A stretch of 64,000 nucleotides of DNA from Thamnaconus septentrionalis (GCA_009823395.1 CM020502.1:3787001-3851000); one strand, 5' to 3'; numbered from the stretch's first letter, positions 25,155 through 36,857 are shown. Program-made: numbers and translations. The notes: generated by a model from the sequence alone, not told the origin.

Positions 25155-25400
25155 TTTTCAGTTCAGAGAAATAACATTGGTGATGGTTATTAAAAGTGTA
25201 AACATCCCAAACTGGTCATAACTATTAGTGATTATAGTTTGGTTGTACTGCAGTTGAGAAAGAAAAAAAACTGTAGTGTTAAGAGTAGCAAAGCTGTTAA
25301 AAATGATCCAGATGCCCCTGCAAGACCTCTGGTCAGTTCAGTCCAGATAATTGTGTCATAGCTTATTCATTAAATTATCAACAAATGTATTGTTTTGTTT
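25155..25400. repeat. Repeat C internal fragment
   Basis: GGTGATGGTTATTAAAAGTG, TTTGGTTGTACTGCAGTTG and GCAAGACCTCTGGTCAGTTC match the interior of the other copies. Both termini are absent. Confidence 0.65.
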
Positions 25401-25425
25401 TTACATTTCATTAGTATGATATATA

Positions 25426-25428
<3 letters not shown>

Positions 25429-25486
<58 letters not shown>
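25429..25486. repeat. (AT)n microsatellite
   Basis: About 28 units, then degenerate ATAC/AT to 25,522. It directly follows the repeat C fragment. Confidence 0.9.
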
Positions 25487-25522
25487 TATATACATATATA
25501 TACATATTATATATATATATAT

Positions 25523-26800
25523 CCATATGATAAGCCTGAGCTTAAAATACACTTTAGAAAGTAAGTTAGTGATGTCAGAGTCTTGAGGACTTAAGGTTAA
25601 TGGAAAGGCAGCCTGCTTTTCTCAAGTGGTACAAAACAGAATGACTCTGTCAACTCTCTGAAACACTTTCAAAGCGTTACCTTTTTAATGGCATTCCTCA
25701 TCGCTTGACGTGGTTCCTAGCCTAGAACTAATGCCGCACTATTTCTCAATATTTCTTTCAAAAAAAAAGAACAAAACAAAAGCTGACAGCGCTCGTGACA
25801 TACATCCAAATAAAAGCACCGTCTTTAGACGCAGAGCTGGATTTTTTGTGGTTTTGTTTTTTTCATTTTCTCTCCAGTGACGTGTGTCGGCCTTGGTTGA
25901 AGTCGACTGAAAGAGAAAATTCAGTGCTAAGAAAATCTTAAAAGAGAATGTGAGTGAGTGAAATTTGGTCAAGTTTGTTTTATATATCAGTTTGAAGGCT
26001 GATTCGAATGGCTGCTGCTAAGTTTCAAAGGTCAACGGACAATTTAGTATCAAAAATTGCTGCTACCAAGAGTGCACTTTTTAAAATTGCCAAAAAGAAA
26101 ACATTGCAAAAAGGTAATCATCTGAATAGATATCTCCAATGAAAATGGAGATATTATTTTTCCACACAAATTCACCATGACCGCAGAATTTACATAATGA
26201 TCTTGCAAAATTGCAGAAGGAGCCAGAACTGAACGCTAAACCTAACAAGTGTCCCTTCTTTTTTCTTTTTTTTAATAAGACTAAATGCAGGGAATTGCAC
26301 ATTATTTCTGCAGGTACATTCTTCAACCAAAAATAGCCCCTACAATTTCGCAATGCCAGAATGGAAAACCGATAAAAACGCATGCAACATGTTCAACACG
26401 ATTAAGGATTCATTTTTCATATTAATTGCTGCTAATCTGAGCAGCTCCTCTATTTAACATTAATTGGCTCATTAAATCAGTGCCAGCAGGCAGACAACCG
26501 GTGCCAGATTAATAAACTCCATGTTTTAGGCTCCAGTGAGACTGGATCTTGAGACGAATGAGGACCTCAGGTAGAAACGCCTACAAATTAAACTGACTTT
26601 GGGGTGTAGTTGCGTTAATTAATCAGAGCTGGAAATGCTTAACGTGTATTGTTCTTTTTGAATAATGGGATCTTGGCACTGTGCTAGAAACGGCCAGATT
26701 GGTCGACTGGGAGGCCAGATTAGCTGCCGGTTTAGTGATTGCAGCCTTCAACTGACTTTTTTGCCTTTTCGGTGGAAAGCTGCCATGATTAGGTTAATTT
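25523..26800. other. Intergenic; possible conserved non-coding block at 26,400-26,790
   Basis: Repeat-free stretch with several homeodomain-like cores (CATATTAATTGCTGC, AACATTAATTGGCTC, GTTAATTAATCAGAG). No coding frame. Function is conjecture. Confidence 0.4.
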
Positions 26801-27155
26801 AAAGGTCCAGTCTGTAAAATGTGGCTTGATTTATAATTTTTATGTTGGTAAAAGCTTAACATACAGCCCATAAATACATAAGTAAAAGTGTATACTCACA
26901 GCACAATTAAAGTATTTTGGTTTTCCTACCTTCTTATATGAGTATATAAGAATATACATAGAACAACAGTCTTGCTTCCAGTTAGCTGCCATCTTGCGGC
27001 GCCATAATTCTAAGGAAGCCTGGTGTGGACAATCCAGCTGCCAGACGTTTAGGGTGAACACTCGTGTCCTCAAATAAATCAATGAAGAAGAAGGTGGTCT
27101 AGGTTTTTTGCACATAGGCCACTATAGTTCACTGGGAAGCTTGGGAGAGGGAGGG
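26801..27155. mobile_element. Repeat B copy, right part truncated
   Basis: Starts with AAAGGTCCAGTCTGTAAAAT and carries the family interior (GTTAGCTGCCATCTTGCGG, AAGCCTGGTGTGGACAATCC), breaking off after TCACTGGGAAGCTTGGGAG. Confidence 0.7.
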
Positions 27156-28604
27156 TACAGAGTCCCTACGTTTCCATCTCCACCGTTGTCATATACAGTA
27201 TATTTTGGTCTCTTGTGCATTCAAACGACTCAAACCATGAAAACCTAAGACTTTTGAAACGTCCAAATCCAACCCATGTCTTAATGTGTCTGTTTTTATG
27301 TCTTACGTAGTGTGCGTTCAGAGATGCTATTCTGTAGACCTCGATTGTAACCAATTCCTGTTGCCTTTCTATGGTCGCTAACCCTCCTCTGCCCACCTGA
27401 CATCAACAAAGCTTTTTCACTGGGTATTTTTTTCTCTTTTTGTAAATATTCTCTGTCAACCCTTTAAAGTATATGTGTGTAACTCCCAGTGGGACAGCAG
27501 ATTGTGAAACTCAGTCCAGCCGGACTGGCACCGACTGTGTTTGCCACATTCAAGGTCACTGAAGCCCCCTTTCTTCCTCATTCTACACTGATTAACATTT
27601 TACCTAAGTGGCCGATGAGTGCATGTGAAAGAGGAGAAGTATACACATCCATCCAATGGCCTCCTTAGTAGGTTCCTGGTACTAGCAAGGGGTACCTAAT
27701 AAAGTAGCCGGCGAGGGTATTTCCCAAAGAGGGAAACATGGAAAATTGAAAACAGCTGGAGGAAATAGCTTTAAACCGCTAATCCTACGTGCCCATTTTA
27801 GCAATAAGTTTCCGCTTTTAATCAGCAAAGACAGTTGTTAACTAAAACTGCTAGAGTTTCAGGCAGCCAGACAAACAGATTATTATGATTATTATTACGA
27901 CTATTGCTTTGCCTCTGTTTATTTGTTTTTCCAAGTTTCAAATTTTTAATGATCTCCCACCAAAGTCAGTTATAAAAGGATCTCTTTGGTGCCACGTGAG
28001 TGCTTCTGGAATCATCTTCCGTTGGTTCGGTAGTTTTGCGTTGCATGCTCCACATAATTTCAGCATGCCCAATGTGTCTTATCTCGACATATTCATAATG
28101 CATAAATTACCATCATAAACACACACCCTTAAGCGAGAAGGGGAAGTTTCGGAGTCAGACAGTCTGAGTGCCTTTTTCGACTCGGAGAAAGAGCTGCAAG
28201 GGATGTTTGGGCGAAGTAATTAGGACGAAATAAAAGAAAGAATCTAAATCTGTACATTCACCTCATCTGAAACATATACAGGCTAAAGTAATTAGAACAC
28301 GCAGATGCAGTCAATCTATATTTTGCGGCAAATAAACAAAGCCATCAAATTTAGGGGCATCGGGAGAGAGCATTGTCGACGTGTTGATGTGACGTCATCG
28401 ACCATCCAACATCATTTTTGATTGGTCAGAAGTCCAATATTCGCCTTTTCGTCTGCAAATACTTCGACACAGGAGCGAAAAAATAACCAGCGCTTTTTTG
28501 CCTCGGGAACATTCGCTGCCGGTGTGTACGGTGCCATTGACTTCAATAGGTTTTATAATAGCACAAATTATTCGCCTAGCGAATTCGCTCCAGGTGTATG
28601 AGGA

Positions 28605-28750
28605 CCTTAAGGAAGGCTGGTGTGGACAATCCAGCTGCCTGACAGCGCATTGCAAAATTAGCGTAAACGCTGGCGTTGCAATCTAAAATGTAACCAATTG
28701 ATGTCGCTTTTTCTTCTCAAAATCTCCAAAAATTACACACTTAACCTTTA
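28605..28750. mobile_element. Repeat B copy, right half with internal deletion
   Basis: AAGGCTGGTGTGGACAATCC, CTGACAGCGCATTGC, then AATTACACACTTAACCTTTA at the end. It lacks the GAAGAAGGTGG segment. Confidence 0.65.
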
Positions 28751-29160
28751 ATACGAATGTCAAGGTTTGTACAAAAACCTTCAAACTTTTTTCTTTTTTT
28801 TTCAAAAAGAAAGGAAAATCCAAATATCATCTTTGGCCTCTTTTCCAGATAAACATTACACAGATGGAACGATCCATCTGCTTCTCAGTTCGAGAGCTTT
28901 CATACAACCAAGGAACATCTGGCTGCATTTTGCTGGCGTCATCCAAGCAGGATGACAGCGGGATAAATGCTGGACGCGGGCGCGGCACGTCGTCGGCATC
29001 TCGACGAGGAGCTGCAGGTCCCAGATGACAGCAGCAGCGCAGCTGCCGGCAATTGGACACGCCACCTTTAAAAAGCTGCTTCGGTGATGTAGCTCCCTTT
29101 AAGTCCTGAGGAGCAGGGTGGAAAATCCAAAGTGACTGGAATTATGTAAAGTAACACATT

Positions 29161-29252
29161 CCATTCATTCATCTTCTATACCCGCTCTGCTGGAGCCTTC
29201 CCAGCTGTCTTAGAGAAGGTGCACTCCAAGTCGCCAGTTCATCGGCATGGTA
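29161..29252 (-). repeat. Degenerate tail-only SINE fragment
   Basis: Minus-strand match to the same 3' segment (GATGAACTGGCGACTTG ... GCGGGTATAGAAGATGAATG), with internal deletions. It again starts near the GATGAACTGGCG point. Confidence 0.7.
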
Positions 29253-29645
29253 ACTGGCCTCCATAATTGCCCCCCCTCTTCGCCTCTCATCCCCCAGTTT
29301 CGGGCATCCCTGCCTCTCGCCGTCTCGTGCGTGCCATCGTTCGGGATGGTTAGGACGGTGACAGGAAGGTGAAAGTGATTCGGCTCGCCCTGCCTCGCTC
29401 GGTCGGTTCCGTCTTTCTCCTCTGGATTAGCGGCACCGTGGCGTTAAAAGCTCCTTTATGATTTGCCCCCACTTGTCTGACGGCTTCTGCCTCTGTAGGT
29501 TTCCTTAAGGGGCTGCCATCTTATCAAGCTCTGACATGCTTTTATCCATCCATGGTACGCTGCGTAAAAACCCGACAACATTGCGATTTCCTTGCAATCT
29601 GACTCATTTGTGGTACACACCTGATATTTTGAGTTGGATTTTAGC

Positions 29646-30842
29646 AGCAATGGGAAGTAACAAAGTACAGAGACTTTGTGACTGTACTTAAGTAGATGTT
29701 TCCAATATCTGTACGTGACTTGAATGTTTTGGTTTTTTTTACTTTTCACTCCTGACATTTATACACAAATGTCTGTACTTTCTACTTCTTACATTGGGAA
29801 AAAAACATGCTCTTTACATTTTTTTTAAAGAAGATTAAAAGATAAAAATTTTATTCAAAGTAGTTATTTTTAACCTTTTAAGCGCCGTAATTTTTTAAAG
29901 AAAATACTCAATTTTATATCAAGATTTCAAATGGCTGTGACTTCAAATTTGTTAGAGATAAAGCCATACTGTAATTGAGAAAAATATTCAGTATGACCCA
30001 AACTTTGTGAAAGGAGTATATATTTTTTTTTTGGTTGTTTGTTTTTGTATTATGTCAGATGTCAGGTATCTGTATGTCAGTCTCCACAATACCCCACAGG
30101 CTCATCAAAATGTTTTATCCACTTTTGATAATTTTCCACATATCTCAAACAGACCCAGTCAGCTTCTACCACTTTGATCACTACCTCGCCCGTTTTTTTT
30201 TTTCACTCACGCACCCTCCGTCACCATTAGCGGTGTTTTGAGCACCCCTGCTTCCCCCACCACGTCCCCTCATCCTCATTCGCCGATTACTCCCACTACA
30301 CCCCGGCCACGCTGAGGCGAAGCATGTGCTGCTTTGGTGACTGTCGTGGTGCATGGACTCGCTGCCGCTGCGTAAAGACGCACCGGCAGACTTCGCTCTA
30401 ACGGGACGACTGAACGTCATCGTCAGAGTGCGAATATTCCTCTTCGTTATCTGAGTCAGACATTACTTGACAAAGTACTTCGTCAACGAACAAACCTCTC
30501 GGCGATGTATTCTCAGCAACATTCGCTGTCTTTCTCTCTCTGCTCCCACTACAAAACCACTTCCTCGTCTCCTCGACTGAGGCGGGCTTTCTCTCTCTTT
30601 ATTCTCCGAAATCTGAATATAAACACCCCCACAAATGCAGCTCTGATTGAAGCAACACAGGTGTCTGCCATCTCCTGGTGTAAAGTGGAAACTACTTTTA
30701 GCACCATATTTGCCGCTATGGCCTGTTTAATTCAGCAATGACGCTTGTCGCAATTTTGCGACCATGGCGCCTAAAGGGTTTAACATAAGTATCCGTACTT
30801 TTACTTAAGTACAGAATGCGATTACTTTTGCCACTTCTGCTT
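29646..30842. mobile_element. Repeat C copy interrupted by a piggyBac-like element
   Basis: The left end (CTGTACTTAAGTAGATG at about 29,684) and right end (CGTACTTTTACTTAAGTACAG, CTTTTGCCACTTCTGC) belong to repeat C. The middle is the TTAA-flanked element at 29874-30779. A further partial repeat-C end follows at about 30,960-31,045. Confidence 0.65.
29874..30779 (-). mobile_element. piggyBac-like element, non-autonomous or decayed
   Basis: Flanked by TTAA on both sides (29870-29873 and 30780-30783). Its inverted ends are CCTTTTAAGCGCC and (reverse complement of the right) ACCCTTTAGGCGCC. On the minus strand an ATG at 30463 opens MSDSDNEEEYSHSDDDVQ, the acidic start typical of piggyBac-family transposases, and stops a few codons later. 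The 906-base copy cannot encode a transposase. Confidence 0.65.
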
Positions 30843-32483
30843 GAAGTGACTTTCTCTAATAGCACTTTCAAGAAACAGCTACTGAAAATAACCCTACCAT
30901 GTTTCTATATTAATCTTCGTAGTTACCTCGGACGAGTTGAAATTGAAATTGCGTAACTCCATTTCAGAACCTGTGCTTTCTTACTTTTACTTGAGTGAAG
31001 GAGTTGAATCAGTACTTTTACTTGTACTAGAGTATTCTTTTCTGTGCACACTGCAAAAGGGAATAGTTATAAACAAGGTGTGAGATTGCTCCTGTTTGCG
31101 CTGTCGGCGACTATACCTGTGATTTAAACAAAGCCGAGCGAGGCTTCCTTACCCGCTGGCACTGCGCAGAAACATCCACAATATGACAGGGATCTTGTGC
31201 ATCATGCACCTGAAAAGCAATCTTTGCTGGTGCCGTCAATGCTCCTCGGCCTCATTTCAGTCCCATCTGCCAGCAGCTCTGCACACACTCATTACAGCTG
31301 CACCGAGCTCCACCACACACTCGTCTAATTATTGGCACTGGCACGACAAAACACGCGGGCCGGTGGAGCTTCCGACTGTTAGTCACTGTTTACAAGGCAA
31401 CAATGTGCAAAAATCAAGATCCCAGGCACTTACACATCAGCACCTATGGGGTTTTTTTTTTTAATGAGGAACAATAGAAAGTAATGTACTGCTCAGTACT
31501 ACAAAGTACTATTTTGAAATTCATTAATTAATGTTAATATATTACTAAGGGTGGGCCAAGAGGGTTGTTTTCACACTATGGGGGGTGTTTCCTGCTCTAC
31601 AATTCATCCCGTGCATTGTGTAGACCAGTCACTCGTAAAAACACGGAATCTATCAGTACATAAGTCATGAGTATTTTTAGAAATCAGACAGAGACTTGTG
31701 TAAAAACTAAAAATGTTATTGTAATTTGTTTAAATAACAATTTATCAATCCACTGAATTCACAGTTTTCCAAATAAATTTGAGCAGGATCACTGGACTTC
31801 TCTCAGAGGTCAGAAATGAATCAAGCAATCAATTTCTGCTCATGAATGCAAGAAAATTACTAGAATTTAGCATCTAATCAAGAAATATCAATGTGCTTCA
31901 GACAGAAAAGAGTCAATTTGAAAATTAATGGATAACAATACTTGTCCAGGGTGTCACCCTGCCTTCGCCCTGGATGGATGGATGGATGGATGGATGGATG
32001 GATGGACACCAGTAATAACTATATTTCAGCACTCAAAATTTATTTTCAGTTAAAGCACTCCTACATACTGATGTATCAATTTACAAACATTACTTTGGGT
32101 AGTGGAATAAACCAGCTAAGCACTGCATGCACTGATCATTTCTTCATGATCGTCCTCTTTGCCTTGTGCCTGACATGCTACACTAACCGGGTTTAGATAT
32201 TAGTGCCACTGTTAAAATCGGGCAGTTGCAGTATGATTGGTTGGAAGAAGAGTTGTCCCGTTGTTATTGGAAAATAACAATGGGACGAGAAGGGAATGAG
32301 CTGTTTCATTTTAAGGGCCATGCACAAGGAGACGGTCTTTCTAATTGAAGTGTCACTCAGCTCCACTTGAGGACCGACAGACTAATCTGATTTCCCTCCA
32401 TGCACTGGTGGGTCGCAGTTTTGCTCTATTAAATCGAGTCCAACCCTATGAACCTTATTTAGAGCATTGGATCCAACGCTGGC

Positions 32484-32518
<35 letters not shown>

Positions 32519-32589
32519 TTAATTATAATCATTATTATTCACTCTCTTCTGCTGGTAAAGGCAGCTAGATTGCTAGATATTTAGATGCA
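30843..32589. other. Intergenic, no gene seen
   Basis: Partial repeat C end at 30,960-31,045, a SINE tail with (GGAT)n at 31,939, and (GTT)n at 32,484-32,517. The rest is anonymous. Confidence 0.6.
31939..32007 (+). repeat. SINE tail fragment joined to a (GGAT)n microsatellite
   Basis: ACTTGTCCAGGGTGTCACCC and about 15 further bases match the SINE tail. Then (GGAT)n runs from about 31,973 to 32,006 in place of the rest. Confidence 0.65.
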
Positions 32590-32959
32590 CAGGTACTACC
32601 CAGAAAATTAGAATATCCTGAAAAGGTTGTTGTATTTGCAATTCAACTTAAAAGGTGAATTTGACATATTATATAAACGAATAATATGCAAAACAATATA
32701 TTTCAAGTTTTTATTTCTTTGGATTTTGCTGATCAGGTCTTGCAGCTTAAAAAAAAACTCAAATTCAAAAACTCAGAAAATTAGTTTGTGGGTTTGTGGT
32801 TTTAATAAGCTAAAAATCTTAATCAACAACAAGGAACTGCTTGAGATATGTCAATTTGCATGTAATGGCTCAATAAAATTTGTTGGTTTCATCTTTTATG
32901 TTAAATTGCCAAAATAAAACAACTTTTACTTGATCTTCTAATTTTTCAGGTAGTACCTG
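32590..32959. mobile_element. Tc1/mariner-type MITE, 370 bp
   Basis: The left end CAGGTACTACCCAGAAAATT is mirrored by ...AATTTTTCAGGTAGTACCTG, with near-identical inverted repeats of about 25 bases. The right flank is TA and the left is CA. The AT-rich interior is non-coding. Confidence 0.75.
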
Positions 32960-33269
32960 TAAGCAGTCAGCTGCAGGTCAAGGCTTCCTGTTAACATAAG
33001 GGGTGTTTGCTGCCCTATGAAGAACCGTAATGGTTGTCCTCCAGCACAAGACACTACCTCACTGATGTTCCGCATTGTTCAAGTAAAGCTCTCACCAAAT
33101 CATGAGACATTTTTCCAATAAAAAAAAGGCTTAGTTCTACCACTGACATCCTTTTTAAGAAAGAAATGGCATCAAAGCAGCAGCTGCTGCAGCATCACTG
33201 CTATTTACTCCAAATAAACTTTATTTACACGACATAAAAGAGTTACCTCAGGGCATTTTGCATGTTTAT

Positions 33270-33676
33270 GTGGCAAGGTGGAGAGGGCCCGGGCAGGCTT
33301 TGAACACCATACTCCTGGGTAACAGTCATGCGTGCTAACCATTCGGCCCTTTGGCCAAGTAGCCAGGGCGCATGATCAATTCGAGGCAGAACCTTCACAG
33401 ACACATTAGAGGCATAGTGACAGGACCCTCAACTGTCACATCTCTCCCCCTCTCTTCAAAAGCACTTCCTTGTGCTCCGCACAGGCTGCCACATATGGGG
33501 AATCCATGGACCCACCCCTAGTGCTACAAGGATTCTGCCAACAACGGCAGAATGTGGCAAGGTGCAGAGGGTCCAGGCGGGCTTCGAACCCTAGGCTCCT
33601 GGGTAATAGTCATGCGCGCTAACCATATTTCTTTGGCTCACCAGCCAAAGAGATATCCCCTTGGCCAAGTAGCCAG
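33270..33676 (-). repeat. Dimer-like tRNA-derived repeat (two heads around a spacer)
   Basis: Two related units, 33270-33369 and 33553-33676, both read on the minus strand as GGTTAGC.CGCATGACT..TACCCAGGAG.....GGTTCGAAGCC, with A- and B-box-like segments. They are separated by about 185 bases of unrelated DNA. Confidence 0.6.
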
Positions 33677-34729
33677 GATTAGCTTTATTGGGGAGATCTG
33701 GCGGTAAGTATCTGGTGCGACCACCGAGTTGATCAGGTTGTTGATTGTGGTCTGTGGAATGTTGGTCCGCACCTCTTCAAGGGCTTCACACCATAATGAA
33801 TCCTAAAATTATGTAAAGAAATGCTTGGAAGGTATTAAATATTTTGAATGTTGAGCTTATAACACTTTATATCCACCACTTTTAACCCAGAATGTTGTTA
33901 TTTTGTCTGTGATTATCAACATTTGTAACGTGTTTTATCAAGCATTATGAATGCACTTGTAAAACATCTAATAATTGACCCTCATAGAAAGTGGTACAGA
34001 GGAAGTCGAGTGGAAGAAGAAGGAGCCAGCAAGTTGCCAAGCTAATGAAAGACGAAACATCCTGTCGAGACTTTAGCTTGTCTCTGACTTCTACACTCCC
34101 CTGATCACTCAAACTTTTTAACTGCACAGCCTCTTTGCTCCCTGTAGAAGAACAAAAATCAAAAGATACAGCTCAATAAACAATATGAACGAGCAAATCT
34201 GATTACTCGGGCACGACGCTCCACACAGAAAATAAATGGTTTCATAGAGATGTATCAAGGGAGAAATCGATTGGCCTGTTATTTTACCTCAATGTGTCTG
34301 AAAGCCACATGTTGAAAATAGATTTAAGTACCACTGGAGGAAAGGAAAACCTCTCTGCCAAGCAGTATTCCAAGCAGTATTCCAGAACAACTGAGACTGG
34401 AAGGAAGGGAAATTTACTAAAGGAAGTAATGAATATGTCTCATATATTCTAATGTCTGCCATTGCTCATGGCAAACATTTGTTTCTTGTGTTTATACTGG
34501 TGTTCCCCCCTGCCTCAGACTTCAAGGTATTTTAATGTTTAGTAGTTTAATAAGTTCAGTCTGTCACGTAAATTATATGTTTGTGTTCTTTGTTTAACTT
34601 CAGGGCTGCAGAATGAAAGGTGCAGCGCCTGTGTGTGAATTCTCACGCTGGGTTTTGCAGTCACAGTACAGGACAGGTCGGACATCATTCACACGTGGCA
34701 TTTTCAGTCTCAAACACTGAGTGGATATA
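33677..34729. other. Intergenic, no gene seen
   Basis: 33,690-33,800 (GATCAGGTTGTTGATTGTGG) looks like a piece of a dispersed fish repeat that I cannot name. The rest is anonymous DNA leading into the Tc1 copy. Confidence 0.5.
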
Positions 34730-36857
34730 AGGAAAAAAGTCTTTCAGAGGGATGCAGCACACCTGAAATATCTAAGATATTGGGGCGTGATCACAGAAAC
34801 ATCAAACGGTCGCAAGAAACGTGTAGAGAAGAAAAGACACAAATTAACTGCAAAAAATGAGAAGAATCAAACATGAAGCCACCAGGAACCCATTATCCTC
34901 CAGTTCTGCAATATTTCACAACTGCAACCTACCTGGAGTGTCAAGAAGTACAAGGTATTTAGTTCTCAGAGACACGGACAAGGTAAGAAAGGCTGAAACC
35001 CGACCACCTCTGAACAAGACACATAAGTTGAAATGTCAAGAATGGGCCAAGAAATATCTGAAGACAGATTCTTCAAAGATTTTGTGGACTGATGAGATGA
35101 GAGTGACTCTTGATGGACCAGATGGATGGGCCTGTGTTTGGATCAGTAATGGATACACAGCTCCACTTCGACTCAGATGCCAGCAAGGTGGGGGTGGGGT
35201 ACTGGTATGGGCAGGTATTATTAAAGATGAGGTACTCTCAGACCTACTGCCAATTTTTAGAAAACACTTTCTTCAAGCGCCCGGGGTTGGGGCTCGCATG
35301 CGAGCGTCTGGTGGCCGGGCCTTTGCCCACGGGGCCCGGCCGGGCCCAGCCCGAACGAGCGACATGGGTCCTACCTCCTGTGGGCTCACCACCCGCAGAG
35401 GAAGCCGTAGGGGTTGGGTGCAATGTGGTTCGCGGAGGAGACAGAGGCGGGGGACCCGGGGGAGGACTTGTCCATTACCCAAGCCGAAGTCACAGAGGCG
35501 GTCAAGAAGCTCCTTGGTGGCAAGGCTCCGGGGGTGGATGAGATCCGCCCCGAGTACCTCAAGTCTCTGGATGTGCAGGGACTGTCGTGGCTGACACGTC
35601 TCTGTAACATCGCGTGGCGGTCAGGGAGAGTGCCTCTGGACTGGCAGACCGGGGTGGTGGTTCCTCTTTTTAAAAAGGGGGACCAGAGGGTGTGCTCTAA
35701 TTATAGAGGGATCACACTCCTCAGCCTCCCCGGTAAAGTCTATTCCAGGGTGCTGGAGAGGAGGATACGGCCGATAGTACTTTGGGTAGTGACCGAAAGA
35801 ACAAGATCGCGAATACAAGCAGCCGAAATGAGTTTTCTCCGCAGGGTGGCTGGGCGTACCCTGAGGGACAAGGTGAGAAACTCAGTCACCCGGGAGGAGC
35901 TTGGAGTAGAGCCGCTGCTCCTCCGCATCGAGAGGGGCCAGCTGAGGTGGCTCGGGCATCTGTTCCGGATGCCTCCTGGACGCCTCCCTGGGCAGGTGTT
36001 CTGGGCATGTCCCACCGGGAGGAGGCCTCGGGGAAGACCCAGGACACGCTGGAGGGACTATGTCTCCCGGCTGGCCTAGGAACGCCTTGGGGTCCCGCCG
36101 GAGGAGCTGGAGGAGGTGATGCGGCAGAAGAAGTAAGTAAGTAAGTAAGTAACTTTCTTCAAGCAGTGGTACATGAAAAAGTCTGCATCTTTCAAGAAGA
36201 CTTTGATTTTATGCAAGACAACGCTCCATCACATGCATCAAAGTATTCCACTGCGTGGCTGGCCAGTAAAGGCTTTAAAGATGAAAAACTAATGACATGG
36301 CCCCCCTCTTCACCCGACTTAAACCCTATTGAGAACTTTTGGGCCCTTCTTAAGCAGGAAATTTACAGTAAAGGTAAACAGTACACGTCTCTGAACAGTG
36401 TTTCTGAGGCTGTTTTTGCAGCTGCACAAAAGTTGAGTCTGACCAGATCAAGAAACTGACTTACTCCGCAAATGGAAGGCTTGTGAGTGTTATTGAAAAG
36501 AAGGGTGGCTATACTGGTAACTGAGGTTTTTTTTTTATTTATGTTTTTTATTTTTATTTTTAAATTTCTGAAATGTTTATTTGTTAATTTTGAGTTTGTT
36601 TATTATTCTCAGTTTAACAGTTAAAAATAAACAAGTGAGATGGAAAAATCTTTGTTTTTTTCATTTAGTTCCATAATAATTGTGCACACTAATAGTTGCC
36701 GAATAATGGTGTACATAAAGATATTCTCATAAGAAAGCCAAAACTTTACTTTTACTACTTAAATGTTTAGGTCCGATGGTTTGTTCATATTTTGGATTGA
36801 CCAAGAGCACTCTAGTTGTACAATAGCAAAATGAATCCTCAAAAATACAACTTGCCT
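34730..36857 (+). pseudogene. Tc1/mariner (DD37E-type) transposase remnant, split by a LINE
   Basis: A helix-turn-helix-like TPEISKILGRDHRNIKR is readable around 34,770. An open frame from 34,857 then carries the transposase middle, including the first catalytic Asp in WTDEMRVTL. The frame is broken at 35,278 by a LINE insertion and resumes at 36,165 with the second Asp (FMQDNAPSH) and the Glu in NPIENFW, up to 36,459. The distance between the second Asp and the Glu is 37 residues, as in DD37E rather than classical DD34E Tc1 elements. The N-terminal region has stops, so the copy is dead. AT-rich downstream DNA (36,480-36,857) looks like the right arm; its terminal inverted repeat seems cut off where gypsy-like sequence begins at about 36,858. 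I did not find the left TIR. Confidence 0.85.
35279..36151 (+). mobile_element. Internally deleted non-LTR retrotransposon (LINE) inside the Tc1 copy
   Basis: This 873-base insert is flanked by a perfect 13-base duplication (ACTTTCTTCAAGC at 35266-35278 and 36152-36164). The 5' part is GC-rich. From 35,414 there is a 221-residue open frame that starts like a reverse-transcriptase N-terminus (KLLGGKAPGVDEIRPEYLK, later NYRGITLLSLPG) and then jumps near 35,780 to the C-terminal LINE region (LRWLGHLFRMPPGRLPGQ, RPRGRPRTRWRDYVSRLA). The catalytic palm with the Y/FADD box is missing, so this is a deletion derivative. The 3' end is a (GTAA)n tail at 36,133-36,151, as in LINEs ending in short tandem repeats. 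I do not assign the clade. Confidence 0.85.

Larger units (their letters stand above)
27156..29645. other. Intergenic, no gene seen
   Basis: Contains a repeat B piece (28605-28750), a SINE fragment (29161-29252) and anonymous DNA. 28,380-28,600 has inverted GCGAAT/ATTCGC motifs suggestive of another short DNA element with unclear ends. Confidence 0.55.

Noticed and set aside
31970..32010. Short regular repeats as a CRISPR array
   Set aside because: (GGAT)n is a simple microsatellite without spacers; the genome is a vertebrate.
35414..36079. 221-aa ORF as a host gene
   Set aside because: Clearly LINE-derived (RT N-terminus joined to the LINE C-terminal region) and bounded by a target-site duplication.
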